Both the position numbers and the translations under genes were made by a program. The notes below the pieces were generated by a model. It was not told where the DNA came from and searched no databases. It saw only the letters and a program-made list of their open reading frames with translations. DNA of 64,000 nucleotides from Parascardovia denticolens DSM 10105 = JCM 12538 (GTDB taxonomy: Bacteria; Actinomycetota; Actinomycetes; Actinomycetales; Bifidobacteriaceae), in assembly GCF_001042675.1 (NCBI RefSeq), contig NZ_AP012333.1, positions 806,001 through 870,000 of the forward strand, in the 5' to 3' direction. Below, piece by piece: positions 41,841 to 50,222 of this stretch. Every line of letters starts with the position of its first letter. Position 1 is the stretch's first letter.

Positions 41841-42305
41841 TTGTGGAGGATAAACAGCAGTCAATTAACCCTCGATAAGGCCGGGAAGACTTTAAACGAC
41901 TTTAGACGTGTATCAACGGAATGGAAAGAAGCGATCGCAGGCTCCAACTATGTTGAAGGAAAAGGATTCAGCCAATTCGAATATTCAGGTAAGACCACCT
42001 CGGTAGCTTTATGCGGGGACTTATAGTACGAGGCTGATTGCGCGCAAATGAAGTACTTGAATTCTGATCTGGTTCTGTGGCCTGTTTATACAGATTTCAA
42101 CTGTCAAAAGTGGAATACGAGGCTGGAATATGAGTACGCTGAGCAAGCTGGGAAATGCGGGGGAAAATGTTTTGTATATCAACTCGTATTGCATGGATGG
42201 CAGTGGTTATGAAATGGCGCGAGGAGGAGCTGCTTTATTCGTCGATGGAGGAATTCAAGCGGAGAAGCCTTCCGGTGAAGAGGGTGTTCTTGTAGTCGAG
42301 ATTTA
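41841..42305 (+). pseudogene. Carbon-nitrogen hydrolase (nitrilase family) remnant with amber stop and frameshift
   Basis: The frame from about 41870 reads LDKAGKTLNDFRRVSTEWKE, FSQFEYSGKTTSVALCGDL, then TAG (42024-42026). It goes on in the same frame as YEADCAQMKYLNSDLVLWPV and YTDFNCQKWNTRLEYEYAEQ. A frame change near 42150 leads to NVLYINSYCMDGSGYEMARG and ends VLVVEI. The Cys in ALCGD is the expected nucleophile of the nitrilase family. The N-terminal half, with the catalytic Glu and Lys, is missing. The stop replaces the Trp expected in GDLWYE. Not functional. Confidence 0.72.
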
Positions 42306-42377
42306 ATTATCAAGAGATCGTTCATGGCAGCTTGACAAACCCGAGGCGAAAAGCACGGGAAAGCGAAAACCTATCAG

Positions 42378-42957
42378 AAAGAGTTCGAGCTGTGGAGAGG
42401 GCATTGCGAAAATGAGGGGTTACGGCACTTGTTCTTGGAGTTGCCGTATTTTACAGCGCAGTATTTGAATATATGGATGCGATCGAAGAACGACGCTATT
42501 TTGGATGAGCTCTATCACGATTCCGCGGCACGCTTTCTCACGTTCCGGATGAATCGAGTTTTTCAAAGGAATCAAGAAATACCATCCGACAACGAGATTC
42601 CATGAAACGGATGCAGGTCATCAATTCTTCTCAACAGGTAGACGCTACCTTCCTTATGCTTCCCGTGTCTATGGAATGGATTCGGAAGAGTATCGTTTAG
42701 CGAAGGAGAACATCAGCCAGGGAGCCGAATATTATGACAGCAATAATGATGCATTCCATGAAAATATGATGACTGAAAATTTCATGCGAGTGTACGATGG
42801 CTTGGGGAAGGGCGTTGTGATCATGGGGATTTATGGGGATGACCATTGCTATCCGAGAAAATCCATTTATACGCAGAAAGTCGATTCCATGGCGAAGCGG
42901 ATTCGGGCGCATTACGGGGATGTGGTCAAATATGAGTCTGTGATGAGGATGAAGTAG
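42378..42957 (+). pseudogene. Frameshifted remnant of a hydrolase-like gene, family uncertain
   Basis: The first frame reads KEFELWRGHCENEGLRHLFL and ELPYFTAQYLNIWMRSKNDA. After about 42545 the sense continues in another frame: EFFKGIKKYHPTTRFHETDA, GHQFFSTGRRYL, MDSEEYRLAKENISQGAEYY, MTENFMRVYDGLGKGVVIMG. The combination of a HETDAGHQ block and a GIYG block resembles erythromycin-esterase-like or ChaN-like proteins, but I am not sure of the family. The start is lost. It follows the nitrilase remnant and shares its low-GC composition. Confidence 0.6.
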
Positions 42958-43241
42958 GCGTCGCGCGGATTACAAGCTCGATTGATAAGACGTGATGGGT
43001 CGGACCCGTATCAGAGTGATGGCGCGTAAGAGAAGGTTGGCTCGATGGCTCCTGTCTGCCCCATATGGGTAGGATCGGATTAAGATTTTACGCTAGGATG
43101 GCTCTTTGCTATTGGGCTCCCATATAAGCAGGCGATTGCTCGCTACATGGCGGCCGCTCACTATAGAGAGTGGCAAATGCCAGTGCTGTCGCTCGCGCAT
43201 AAGGGCGTAAGTGTTATAAATCCAGATTGGAGATGCGCATA

Positions 43242-43754
43242 GTGGAAATCCGTATCAAGGAAATTTCTGATGCACAGGAGAAGGAAAGGATAAGCCACAG
43301 CGTGCTCCTCGATCTCCCGGAGTGGTTTGGTATCCCTGATAGTACGGCTGAATATATCACAAAGTCGCAGGATAAGCCGTTCATTGCCGGCTTTGTTGAT
43401 GATGAAATTGCGGGTTTCATCGTCTTGAATGCGACCAGTGAGGATTGCGCTGAAATTTTCGTCATGGGGGTCAAGAAACAGTATCATCGCCTGGGTGTCG
43501 GCTCACGACTCTGCGACGCATATGAAACCTTGGCAAAAAGTATGGGGTTCTCGTATTCGCAAGTGAAAACGATCAAAATGGGATGCTACAAAGAATATGA
43601 CGACACCAATAGGTTCTATAGGAGTATGGGATACAAGGAATTTGAGTGCTTCCCGTCCTTATGGGATGAGCTGAATCCTTGTCAGATTTATATCAAATAT
43701 ATCGGGGGTACGCCCGAGGCGGGCAGCTATGATCAGGGTCAGGCTCGGCATTGA
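43242..43754 (+). CDS. GNAT-family N-acetyltransferase
   Basis: The 170-residue enzyme shows the GNAT acetyl-CoA-binding motif in IFVMGVKKQYHRLGVGSRLC (Q/RxxGxG/A form) and the C-terminal NRFYRSMGYKEFECF block. The GTG at 43242 has GGAG nine bases upstream; an ATG at 43233 is too close to that site. It is complete, unlike most of its neighbours. The acceptor (small molecule, drug or protein) cannot be predicted. Composition fits the accessory island. Confidence 0.85.
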   Translation: MEIRIKEISDAQEKERISHSVLLDLPEWFGIPDSTAEYITKSQDKPFIAGFVDDEIAGFIVLNATSEDCAEIFVMGVKKQYHRLGVGSRLCDAYETLAKSMGFSYSQVKTIKMGCYKEYDDTNRFYRSMGYKEFECFPSLWDELNPCQIYIKYIGGTPEAGSYDQGQARH

Positions 43755-43871
43755 AGATATCAATGCATATCGGATTCTATCGGATTAGGGGCCTCCCTGA
43801 GAATATCGAAAAGGTCAAGGCGCCGAAATCCCTTGCCGAGATGTGTGTTGGCATAAGGATAGGATTCGCAT

Positions 43872-44206
43872 GTGAACGCTTGGGAATTTTCAGATGAAGA
43901 AGTGAATGATTTCGTCCAAGTACTGCTCGATTATCGCAAGAATACAGCGGTCAAGAATTATCTTCGCGAACTTGACCGTCCGAATTCCTGGACGGTCATG
44001 AGCTATAGGCATAAGTCCTATGAAGCGTGTTATTCCAAGATCCTTCGTTTGCTGCTTGACTCGAACGAGAATCATGGCCTTGGCCGAGATCTCGCTGAAA
44101 TTCCTGTCTATGAAGAACTGTGATAAAGCGAAGAGCGAAGCAAAGAACGAAACGCAGAACGAAATAAAGAATGAAGCATCGGATTTCGTGGGTGAAATCG
44201 CCTATC
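43872..44206 (+). pseudogene. PD-(D/E)XK nuclease-like N-terminal remnant
   Basis: MNAWEFSDEEVNDFVQVLLD, SWTVMSYRHKSYEACYSKIL and RLLLDSNENHGLG resemble the start of PD-(D/E)XK superfamily proteins (typically ..FLRWLLDP.ENHGLG..). The frame then shifts: after about 44078 the sense continues in a second frame as LKFLSMKNCDKAKSEAKNET and NEIKNEASDFVGEIAYH. The nuclease core is missing. It runs directly into a piece of an acetyltransferase, so a deletion joined the two. Confidence 0.6.
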
Positions 44207-44344
44207 ATTACGATGCCAAGCGAAAATCCTGCGGCCTCTCTCTTCCTGAAGAACGGGTTTGTGGAAGAATACCGGACTGATGGGGTGATCATGCTAAAAC
44301 GAGGAACTGTAAGGTTCAGCGCAAAGAGGCGTCGGCGCATCTGA
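44171..44344 (+). pseudogene. GNAT acetyltransferase C-terminal fragment
   Basis: The frame ending at TGA 44342-44344 contains MPSENPAASLFLKNGFVEEY and RTDGVIMLKRG. This is the ENPAA..LY..NGF motif and end of a GNAT enzyme. The acetyl-CoA binding half is absent. It overlaps the end of the nuclease remnant in another frame, marking a deletion joint around 44200. Confidence 0.6.
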
Positions 44345-44532
44345 CTGAAGAAGGAGAGCTTCCGGTATCCGCTGATGCCGCTGCCAGGATTCTGGCGCAA
44401 GAGGAGTTCGGAAAGGCAAGCGGAAAGTATTGTGACCGTAGTACAAGAATCGCCTTATCCTCCGAACTGTCCTATAATGGGAAGAACGCGAAAGAGCTGT
44501 GGAAAGACAGCCTGGAGCTGACAAACGTTTGA
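44345..44532 (+). pseudogene. Short-chain dehydrogenase C-terminal fragment
   Basis: The open frame to TGA 44530-44532 reads ELPVSADAAARILAQEEFGK, KYCDRSTRIALSSELSYNGK and NAKELWKDSLELTNV. This fits the tail of SDR-family oxidoreductases (..SYD..NAKELWE.S..LTG). No cofactor or catalytic region is present. It is the third stump in a row between the GNAT gene and the lipoprotein gene. Confidence 0.55.
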
Positions 44533-44553
44533 TCCGAAGCATGGAGGTTGACA

Positions 44554-45276
44554 ATGCGGAGAAGAGCTCGAGGGGGAATCGGCGTTTATCTTATGCTCCT
44601 CCTGCTGGTTTGCGCAATGCTGGTCCAACTTTCAGCCTGCTCGCTGCCGTTTGGAGGAGGGGGAAACGGCAGTAGTCATTCTGGTGCCACCTGCATGTCT
44701 GGCCTGAGTCAGTCGGATTCGCAGGCGTTGATGAGGCAGGTCGCGAAAAAAGAAGGACAGACCTTGTATGCGAAATATGGCCTGCCGGATAGGAATTTCG
44801 CAGTCGCTGAGATCTTTGGCCTTCGCAAATCAGGCAAGAGAGGGACAGCCTACGTTTACTTGAATGTCGGGGAATTCGTAGCCCTCAAGGGGAAGGCCTA
44901 TAACATGTCGGGATATGCGGCTGAAGCCGTCATTCGATTCGACTATGGCGACCAAGGGCCGAAGCTTTCCGATGTCGAATTGGCCAGCGACGGCGATCTG
45001 CATGACGCTTGGATCAAGAAGAATTTCCCTCGGGCATGCCGGGTCAAGCGCGACGTCTTCGCTTCGGTTTTCAGCGGTCGTTTGCAGGCCAGGCTCAGCG
45101 AAGAAGCCGCAAAACAGATGGGCATTCCCGTCGAGCCGAAAAACCTTCTCAACATTGACGAAAAGAAGGGGATCTATAAAATCGTCAAGATGGTGAATGA
45201 CCGCAAGGCAGCTGGTGGATCCAGGTTCGTGACCATTGACGAAGGCAAGCTCAGCGATCTGAAACGGGGACGTTGA
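44554..45276 (+). CDS. Lipoprotein of unknown function
   Basis: The 240-residue product has a basic N-terminus, a long hydrophobic stretch and the lipobox LSAC with Cys29, followed by a Gly/Ser linker, so it is an exported lipid-anchored protein. The rest is a soluble domain with a mix of beta strands and charged helices (FAVAEIFGLRKSGKRGTAYV, DGDLHDAWIKKNFPRACRVK). GGAGG lies six bases before the ATG. I do not recognise a family. It stands directly before the 792-residue gene on the same strand, with a 212-base AT-rich gap, so joint function is possible but unproven. Confidence 0.75.
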   Translation: MRRRARGGIGVYLMLLLLVCAMLVQLSACSLPFGGGGNGSSHSGATCMSGLSQSDSQALMRQVAKKEGQTLYAKYGLPDRNFAVAEIFGLRKSGKRGTAYVYLNVGEFVALKGKAYNMSGYAAEAVIRFDYGDQGPKLSDVELASDGDLHDAWIKKNFPRACRVKRDVFASVFSGRLQARLSEEAAKQMGIPVEPKNLLNIDEKKGIYKIVKMVNDRKAAGGSRFVTIDEGKLSDLKRGR

Positions 45277-45488
45277 CCGCCTCGTCTTCGTCCCAATCGC
45301 AGGAGTTGCAGAGAGAAGTCTTGAGGGGAAGACGTCTATATGCTTTATCGGTTTGAGGATGGATTAGCTTAAGCTCGAAAACTCTGGTGGATATTCCCCT
45401 GACGAGCCTTAAATCGAAGTTTGCTCAATACTTTGTTTTAGAATAGGGATTATCAAAATTTAACAATATATAAAAGGATGGTACGTGG

Positions 45489-47867
45489 ATGGATACGGGT
45501 ATGAGCAAGGAATTGGACGTCAGGCTTGTTCCCGATGAAGATAACAATGCTAGCTATGACATTGAAAAGGCTATTCATGATTTAAATAATCAGATCGATA
45601 ACCAGTCTAGTCAAGCTGACTATATGGATTATTTGGTAGCGATTTCATCAGGGATACTGTGCGGAATGACCGATATCCTTTGGACTGGTGAGTTCGATCT
45701 GACCAGAGGGCGTGATATCGCTGACTCGCAAATTAAGACTTTTGTTAACAAAACAGCGAATATGATGGGCTGCAATAGCGATGATCTAACAAAGTCTGTT
45801 GAATTCCTAGAAAAGAAGTTTCCAATACCAGAGGATGGGAATACACCTGATTTTGGTGGAGGCCTTCAACATCATCTCAGAGACTTTGCGCATCATCCAT
45901 CAATTGTTGGGCTATTGTTTTCGCTCTTAACACAGTTTACTGAGAAATCGTACGGTACAGATACGTTCGGGAATTTTATTATTGTTCCTGTTCCTCCAAG
46001 AAGCCGAACATTCATTGGGGAAAATTCGTTCGATAAAATTTTCCGAGGAACAGTTATCTGGTTTTTCCATCTTGTAAGTGATATGGCTGGATCAAGCAAT
46101 ACTACCGCATTTAGTGGTGGGACTGGCATACCCGGCCCGATATTATCGCTCGCCAAAGAATTATCCTCTCTGCCAATATTTAAAAGCCTCAAGGCTGACG
46201 ATAAGACTTTATCTACCTTCCTTTCAAAAATCTTCAATGGTACGATTTTCGCAAAACGTGATCGAAATGGGAAACTGATAAAAGATTCAGTAATTAGATG
46301 CGATTTAAGAGGTGAATTAGGAGGCGCTCTTGAGCTGGGACGACAAGCACTGCCTGTACTCGCGAATGATTGCCTAGTAAGATGCTTCTACTTTGTCAGA
46401 AGGCTCTTCGAAGAAATTCGGAGGATAAATCCAAAGTCTCTCGATGAAATCAAGGAGCTTGATTGGGATAAAATTAAACCAATTAGTAGTCCTACTCTTA
46501 CAAGGATGTTGACGGTCGCTACAGGAGTATTCACAACGATTGATGTTGCTGATGCGGTTGTTGCAAAGAAATATTGGGTTTCCATCAACTATATTGGCGT
46601 TGGGCGATTTTCTGTCGCTCTCGAACAGGAGATGGTTAATTTTCTTAAGATCAGAGATTTAAAGCGTCTTAGGAAGATGTACGAAATAATAAGTAGGAAT
46701 ACTTTCAAAGAGACAGATAATCGGATTTATGCAAATTTAGGAGATACTTTGGACACTGAAAAATTCGGACTGACAGTAGAGCAAACCGAAATACTCTATA
46801 ACCTGGAACTACTAAAAACCCAGAATGATATCAGCGAGACAAATATGCTGGGAGATAAGGAAAAGATTATTTCTTTGAAGCAGCAGTGGCTTGCTGAATG
46901 GCAGAAATACATGGAAGCCGGCTTTTCAGGGTTTACCGGAGAGAAAGATGCGGTGCTACATTGGTATGATAAGGAAGAGTTGATTTCACGGATTGAACAA
47001 AGCGAACCGTGGAAGACGTGGTTCCGTCTGGTTCTTCTGGAGGCGATGCTGTTTGAGCCATATTATTCCCTTACTATCGAAAAAGACAAAAAAGGGAAGG
47101 CTGTGCCCAGCAAACAGTATAAATTGCAGAATCCGATTTATGGTTACAAATGGCAGAAAGGTGATGAATTCCTAGAGTCGCTATTCCAAGGAGATTATTA
47201 TTCAAAGGGGTATATAAAGCGTTTGAGAAAATGCTATAAAAAGGTAAGAGGCGAGCTGATAGAGCAGCAGAAAAAAGTTGCTGAAGGACTGGCTATTTTT
47301 GCAGCAATAGTAGTAGTAGCTACAGCAACTGCGGGAATGCTTGCTCCAGGCATTGCTGTTGCGCTCGTTGGTACGAATTTTGCTGGTCTTCAAGGAGCTG
47401 CTCTTACGAGTGCATGTCTCGCTTATCTGGGAGGTGGAGCTGTAGCTGTCGGTGGAGCTGGAATGGCTGGAGGCATGATTGCGGTCGTAGGCGGCGGTGC
47501 GGTTCTTGGCGCGGGGGTCGGAGTTTTCGCTGGTGGCGCTACGGCAGCGACGGGTATTATGAGCAAAGAGGAAGTCATACTTCAATCTGCTAAACTATTG
47601 GTTGCGGTCCGGGAAATTTTCCTGAACGATGAACATGACATAGCATATTCAAATAGCGTATATGAGCAATATGTAACGCAGATATCAGAACTTGAAAAGA
47701 GCCTTGTTGATTTGAGATTACAGGCGATGTCGGCATCCAAGGAAGAGAAGGCGGAGCTAGATAAAAAGATCAAAAATCTTAGCGAATCTGTCCATGCAAT
47801 GAAGATTGCAATGAAGAGTATGATGAAATTCAATAGCTCTTTTGAAGCAGGAATGCAGTGTGAGTAA
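45489..47867 (+). CDS. Large AT-rich-encoded membrane-associated protein, function unknown
   Basis: The 792-residue protein has no named family that I can assign. Its N-terminal third is hydrophobic-helical with a His/Asp-rich motif, GGLQHHLRDFAHHP (124-137: H128, H129, D132, H135, H136), and WFFHLVSDMAGSS (H194, D198), suggesting a metal site. The middle (about 330-590) is charged and helical. Residues about 600-690 form a long Gly/Ala/Val-rich hydrophobic region (AIVVVATATAGMLAPGIAVA, then AVAVGGAGMAGGMIAVVGGG), apparently two or three glycine-zipper membrane helices. Residues 720-780 look like a coiled coil. Similar proteins, as I recall, occur in gut Firmicutes. AAAGGATGG precedes the ATG; M5 (45501) is an alternative. 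Its low GC marks it as foreign. Confidence 0.8.
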   Translation: MDTGMSKELDVRLVPDEDNNASYDIEKAIHDLNNQIDNQSSQADYMDYLVAISSGILCGMTDILWTGEFDLTRGRDIADSQIKTFVNKTANMMGCNSDDLTKSVEFLEKKFPIPEDGNTPDFGGGLQHHLRDFAHHPSIVGLLFSLLTQFTEKSYGTDTFGNFIIVPVPPRSRTFIGENSFDKIFRGTVIWFFHLVSDMAGSSNTTAFSGGTGIPGPILSLAKELSSLPIFKSLKADDKTLSTFLSKIFNGTIFAKRDRNGKLIKDSVIRCDLRGELGGALELGRQALPVLANDCLVRCFYFVRRLFEEIRRINPKSLDEIKELDWDKIKPISSPTLTRMLTVATGVFTTIDVADAVVAKKYWVSINYIGVGRFSVALEQEMVNFLKIRDLKRLRKMYEIISRNTFKETDNRIYANLGDTLDTEKFGLTVEQTEILYNLELLKTQNDISETNMLGDKEKIISLKQQWLAEWQKYMEAGFSGFTGEKDAVLHWYDKEELISRIEQSEPWKTWFRLVLLEAMLFEPYYSLTIEKDKKGKAVPSKQYKLQNPIYGYKWQKGDEFLESLFQGDYYSKGYIKRLRKCYKKVRGELIEQQKKVAEGLAIFAAIVVVATATAGMLAPGIAVALVGTNFAGLQGAALTSACLAYLGGGAVAVGGAGMAGGMIAVVGGGAVLGAGVGVFAGGATAATGIMSKEEVILQSAKLLVAVREIFLNDEHDIAYSNSVYEQYVTQISELEKSLVDLRLQAMSASKEEKAELDKKIKNLSESVHAMKIAMKSMMKFNSSFEAGMQCE

Positions 47868-47885
47868 TCTGTTCCTATGCTTCAA

Positions 47886-47921
47886 CTTCCTTTGTTAAAC
47901 TAGCTTCCTTTGTTAAACTAG
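47886..47921. repeat. 18-bp perfect tandem duplication
   Basis: CTTCCTTTGTTAAACTAG occurs twice without a gap (47886-47903 and 47904-47921), just after the 792-residue gene and at the right border of the AT-rich segment. It could mark an insertion scar or replication slippage. Confidence 0.9.
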
Positions 47922-47961
47922 TTTTCGTAAGGAGTATGGTCTTGCTCGGGAGGTCTTGGCT

Positions 47962-48297
47962 ATGGCTTTGACGGTGAATCTTTACTACACAGGAACGAAC
48001 GGCAGCGCTCGCAAGTTCGCCGAAGAGATGGAATCCAGCGGGATCGCACCTGCTATCCGAGCTGAGAAGGGGAATGAGAAGTACCAGTATTTCCAGCCCG
48101 TGGATGACCCGGAAACCATCCTTCTCATCGACTCGTGGACGGATCAGGCCGCTTTGGATACCCATCACGCTTCTCCTATGATGGCCCAGCTCGCCGCCTT
48201 GCGGGAGAAATATGACCTGCATATGCGGGTGGAGCGATACCGGTCGGATGATGACCAGGCTGCGGCCAGCAGTGACCGCAGCTTCATCCGGGAATGA
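47962..48297 (+). CDS. Antibiotic biosynthesis monooxygenase (ABM)-domain protein
   Basis: The 111-residue protein has the ferredoxin-like ABM fold pattern: LTVNLYYTGTNGSARKFAEE at the start, NEKYQYFQPVDDPETILLID, and SWTDQAALDTHHASPMMAQL, with the typical W.....HH..S..M block. Members include YgiN-type quinol monooxygenases and heme or aromatic-degrading enzymes. GGGAGG is eight bases before the ATG. GC content is host-like again. The substrate is unknown. Confidence 0.85.
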   Translation: MALTVNLYYTGTNGSARKFAEEMESSGIAPAIRAEKGNEKYQYFQPVDDPETILLIDSWTDQAALDTHHASPMMAQLAALREKYDLHMRVERYRSDDDQAAASSDRSFIRE

Positions 48298-48350
48298 TCT
48301 GATGGATAGATAACAGACAGAGGATAGAGGGAATCGGTTCGGGAGGAGCT

Positions 48351-49730
48351 ATGTATAAGCTAGGCCTTGAAACCAAGACGAGAGGGGATAAATTAGGGCG
48401 GGTAGCCAACATCTGCCTTGTAGTCCTGGCCAGCCTGTCCGCGAGCTTGATCTACGCCTTCCATCTGCCTATCGGGATTGTCATAGGGGCGATTATCTTT
48501 GTCTCGCTCGCTCTCTGTGCTGTCCTTATCTATCCATGCGCTTCCCACAGCAGCACTTGCCGGCTGACCATCATGAAAGGCGGAAGGCAACTGTTGGAAG
48601 CCTTCCTTTGGGCTTTGCCGGTCGACATCATTATCATGGGGATTCTCGCCTGTGGACTCGCAACAGCCTCTCCGCCACTGTCAGGAAAAGAATTGGCGGT
48701 CAGCCTGCTGGTCGCAGCCATCATTCTCGCCTTGGTTTTCTGGGATGGAATCATACGGATCTATCTGACCAGCATCCAACTGGGAATCCGTTGGCGGGTG
48801 CTGGGCATCGTAGCCGGATGGATATTCCCTGTCAACCTCTTCGTCCTCACCCGGATGGTGGCTGTGGTCGCCGACGAGGAAGAGCAGGAACGCGAGCGCC
48901 TGGAACTGGACCAGGTCCGGGCATCCAGCCAGATCTGCCATACCCGGTATCCGCTCCTTTTGGTCCACGGGATCTTCTTCCGCGATTTCAAAAAGGTCAA
49001 TTATTGGGGGCGGATTCCCCAAGCGCTGATGAAAAACGGGGCCGTCATCTATTACGGCCAACAGCAGTCGGCGGCCTCAGTCGAAGAGTGCGGCAAGGAG
49101 CTGGCCGAAAGAATCGACCAGATCCTGGCTGAGACCGGGGCGGAGAAGGTGAACATCATCGCCCACTCCAAAGGCGGTCTGGACGCCCGCGCCGCCATCA
49201 GCCATTGGGGGATGGCGGATAAAGTCGCCTCATTGACCACCATCAACACCCCGCACCGGGGCTGCATTTTCGCCGAACAGCTTTTGACCACCATCCCCGA
49301 GAAGACCAGGCAGGCTGTTGCGGCCCGCTACAATTTCGTGGCCGGGAAGGTGGGTGATAGGGGGCCGGACTTCCTGGCCGGAGTCACCGACCTGACGGCT
49401 TCCGCCTGCCGGGAATTCAACGACCAGACCCCCAACATGCCCGGAGTGCTCTATGAAAGCGTCGGCTCCTACTGTCGCAAAGCCCAAAGCGGCCGTTTCC
49501 CCCTGAACATGACCTACCCCTTGGTCAAGCACATGGACGGGCTCAACGACGGGCTGGTGTCCGTGGATTCGGCCCCATGGGGGAGCAGCTTCCGCCTGAT
49601 CGAGCCTCGGACCAACCGGGGCATTTCCCACGGCGATATGATCGACCTCAATCGCGAGAACATCCCTGGTTTCGATGTCCGCGAATTCTATGTGGGCCTG
49701 GTCTCATCCTTGAAAAAACGCGGATACTGA
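48351..49730 (+). CDS. Membrane-anchored alpha/beta-hydrolase (lipase-like)
   Basis: The 459-residue protein has about five N-terminal membrane helices (to about residue 175) and then a lipase domain. This has the oxyanion-region motif YPLLLVHGIFFRDFKKVNYW, the nucleophile elbow IIAHSKGGLDAR (a variant GxSxG with Ser in AHSKG), INTPHRGC, a likely catalytic Asp in HMDGLNDGLVSVDSA and His in ISHGDMIDL. The fold resembles triacylglycerol lipases. The soluble domain could face either side of the membrane; without a signal after helix 5 the side is undecided. GGGAGGAGCT precedes the ATG. Confidence 0.87.
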   Translation: MYKLGLETKTRGDKLGRVANICLVVLASLSASLIYAFHLPIGIVIGAIIFVSLALCAVLIYPCASHSSTCRLTIMKGGRQLLEAFLWALPVDIIIMGILACGLATASPPLSGKELAVSLLVAAIILALVFWDGIIRIYLTSIQLGIRWRVLGIVAGWIFPVNLFVLTRMVAVVADEEEQERERLELDQVRASSQICHTRYPLLLVHGIFFRDFKKVNYWGRIPQALMKNGAVIYYGQQQSAASVEECGKELAERIDQILAETGAEKVNIIAHSKGGLDARAAISHWGMADKVASLTTINTPHRGCIFAEQLLTTIPEKTRQAVAARYNFVAGKVGDRGPDFLAGVTDLTASACREFNDQTPNMPGVLYESVGSYCRKAQSGRFPLNMTYPLVKHMDGLNDGLVSVDSAPWGSSFRLIEPRTNRGISHGDMIDLNRENIPGFDVREFYVGLVSSLKKRGY

Positions 49731-49838
49731 GCGGTATTCCCCCGAAGGGAGCGTGTTTTTGAGGTCTGTCTGGCCGCATGGGCCGCTATGATGAACAGGA
49801 CATACGATTCGCATCATCAACATCATCAAGGAGAGGTC

Positions 49839-50204
49839 ATGACCATTCTGACCGACATCATCATCGTTTTGGTGGCTATTGAATTCGGCTACATTTTCTA
49901 TCTGGAGACCGCCGTCCCCGACTCCGAACGGACCGCCGGCGTTTTCGGCATGGACATCAACGAGCTGAGGCGGCCGGCCATGAAGAACGCCATGAAGAAC
50001 CAGGGGGTCTACAACCTCGGCATCGGGATCCTGCTGTTGCTGGCCGTCTTCGCCTTCCGCAGCAAGGCCATGGTCATCTCTTTACTGGCCTACATCATCT
50101 TCGTGGCCCTCTACGGCAGCTTCACCGTCAATAAGTCCATTATCCTCAAACAGGGCGGCCTGGCCATCATCGCCCTCATCCTCAGCATCTTCTTCCTCCA
50201 CTAA
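49839..50204 (+). CDS. DUF1304 family membrane protein
   Basis: The 121-residue protein has four membrane helices and the DUF1304 pattern: FGYIFYLETAVPD near the start, NQGVYNLGIGILLLLAVFAF in the middle and a last helix ending the protein. AGGAGAGG precedes the ATG; an upstream in-frame ATG (49788) would add 17 non-hydrophobic residues. Function unknown. Confidence 0.87.
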   Translation: MTILTDIIIVLVAIEFGYIFYLETAVPDSERTAGVFGMDINELRRPAMKNAMKNQGVYNLGIGILLLLAVFAFRSKAMVISLLAYIIFVALYGSFTVNKSIILKQGGLAIIALILSIFFLH

Positions 50205-50222
50205 AGGCTGGTTGGTTCTGGC

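Noticed and set aside
43061-43075. CCCATATGGG palindrome in the gap before the GNAT gene
   Set aside because: Ten bases only, with no promoter or conserved context; expected by chance in a window of this size.
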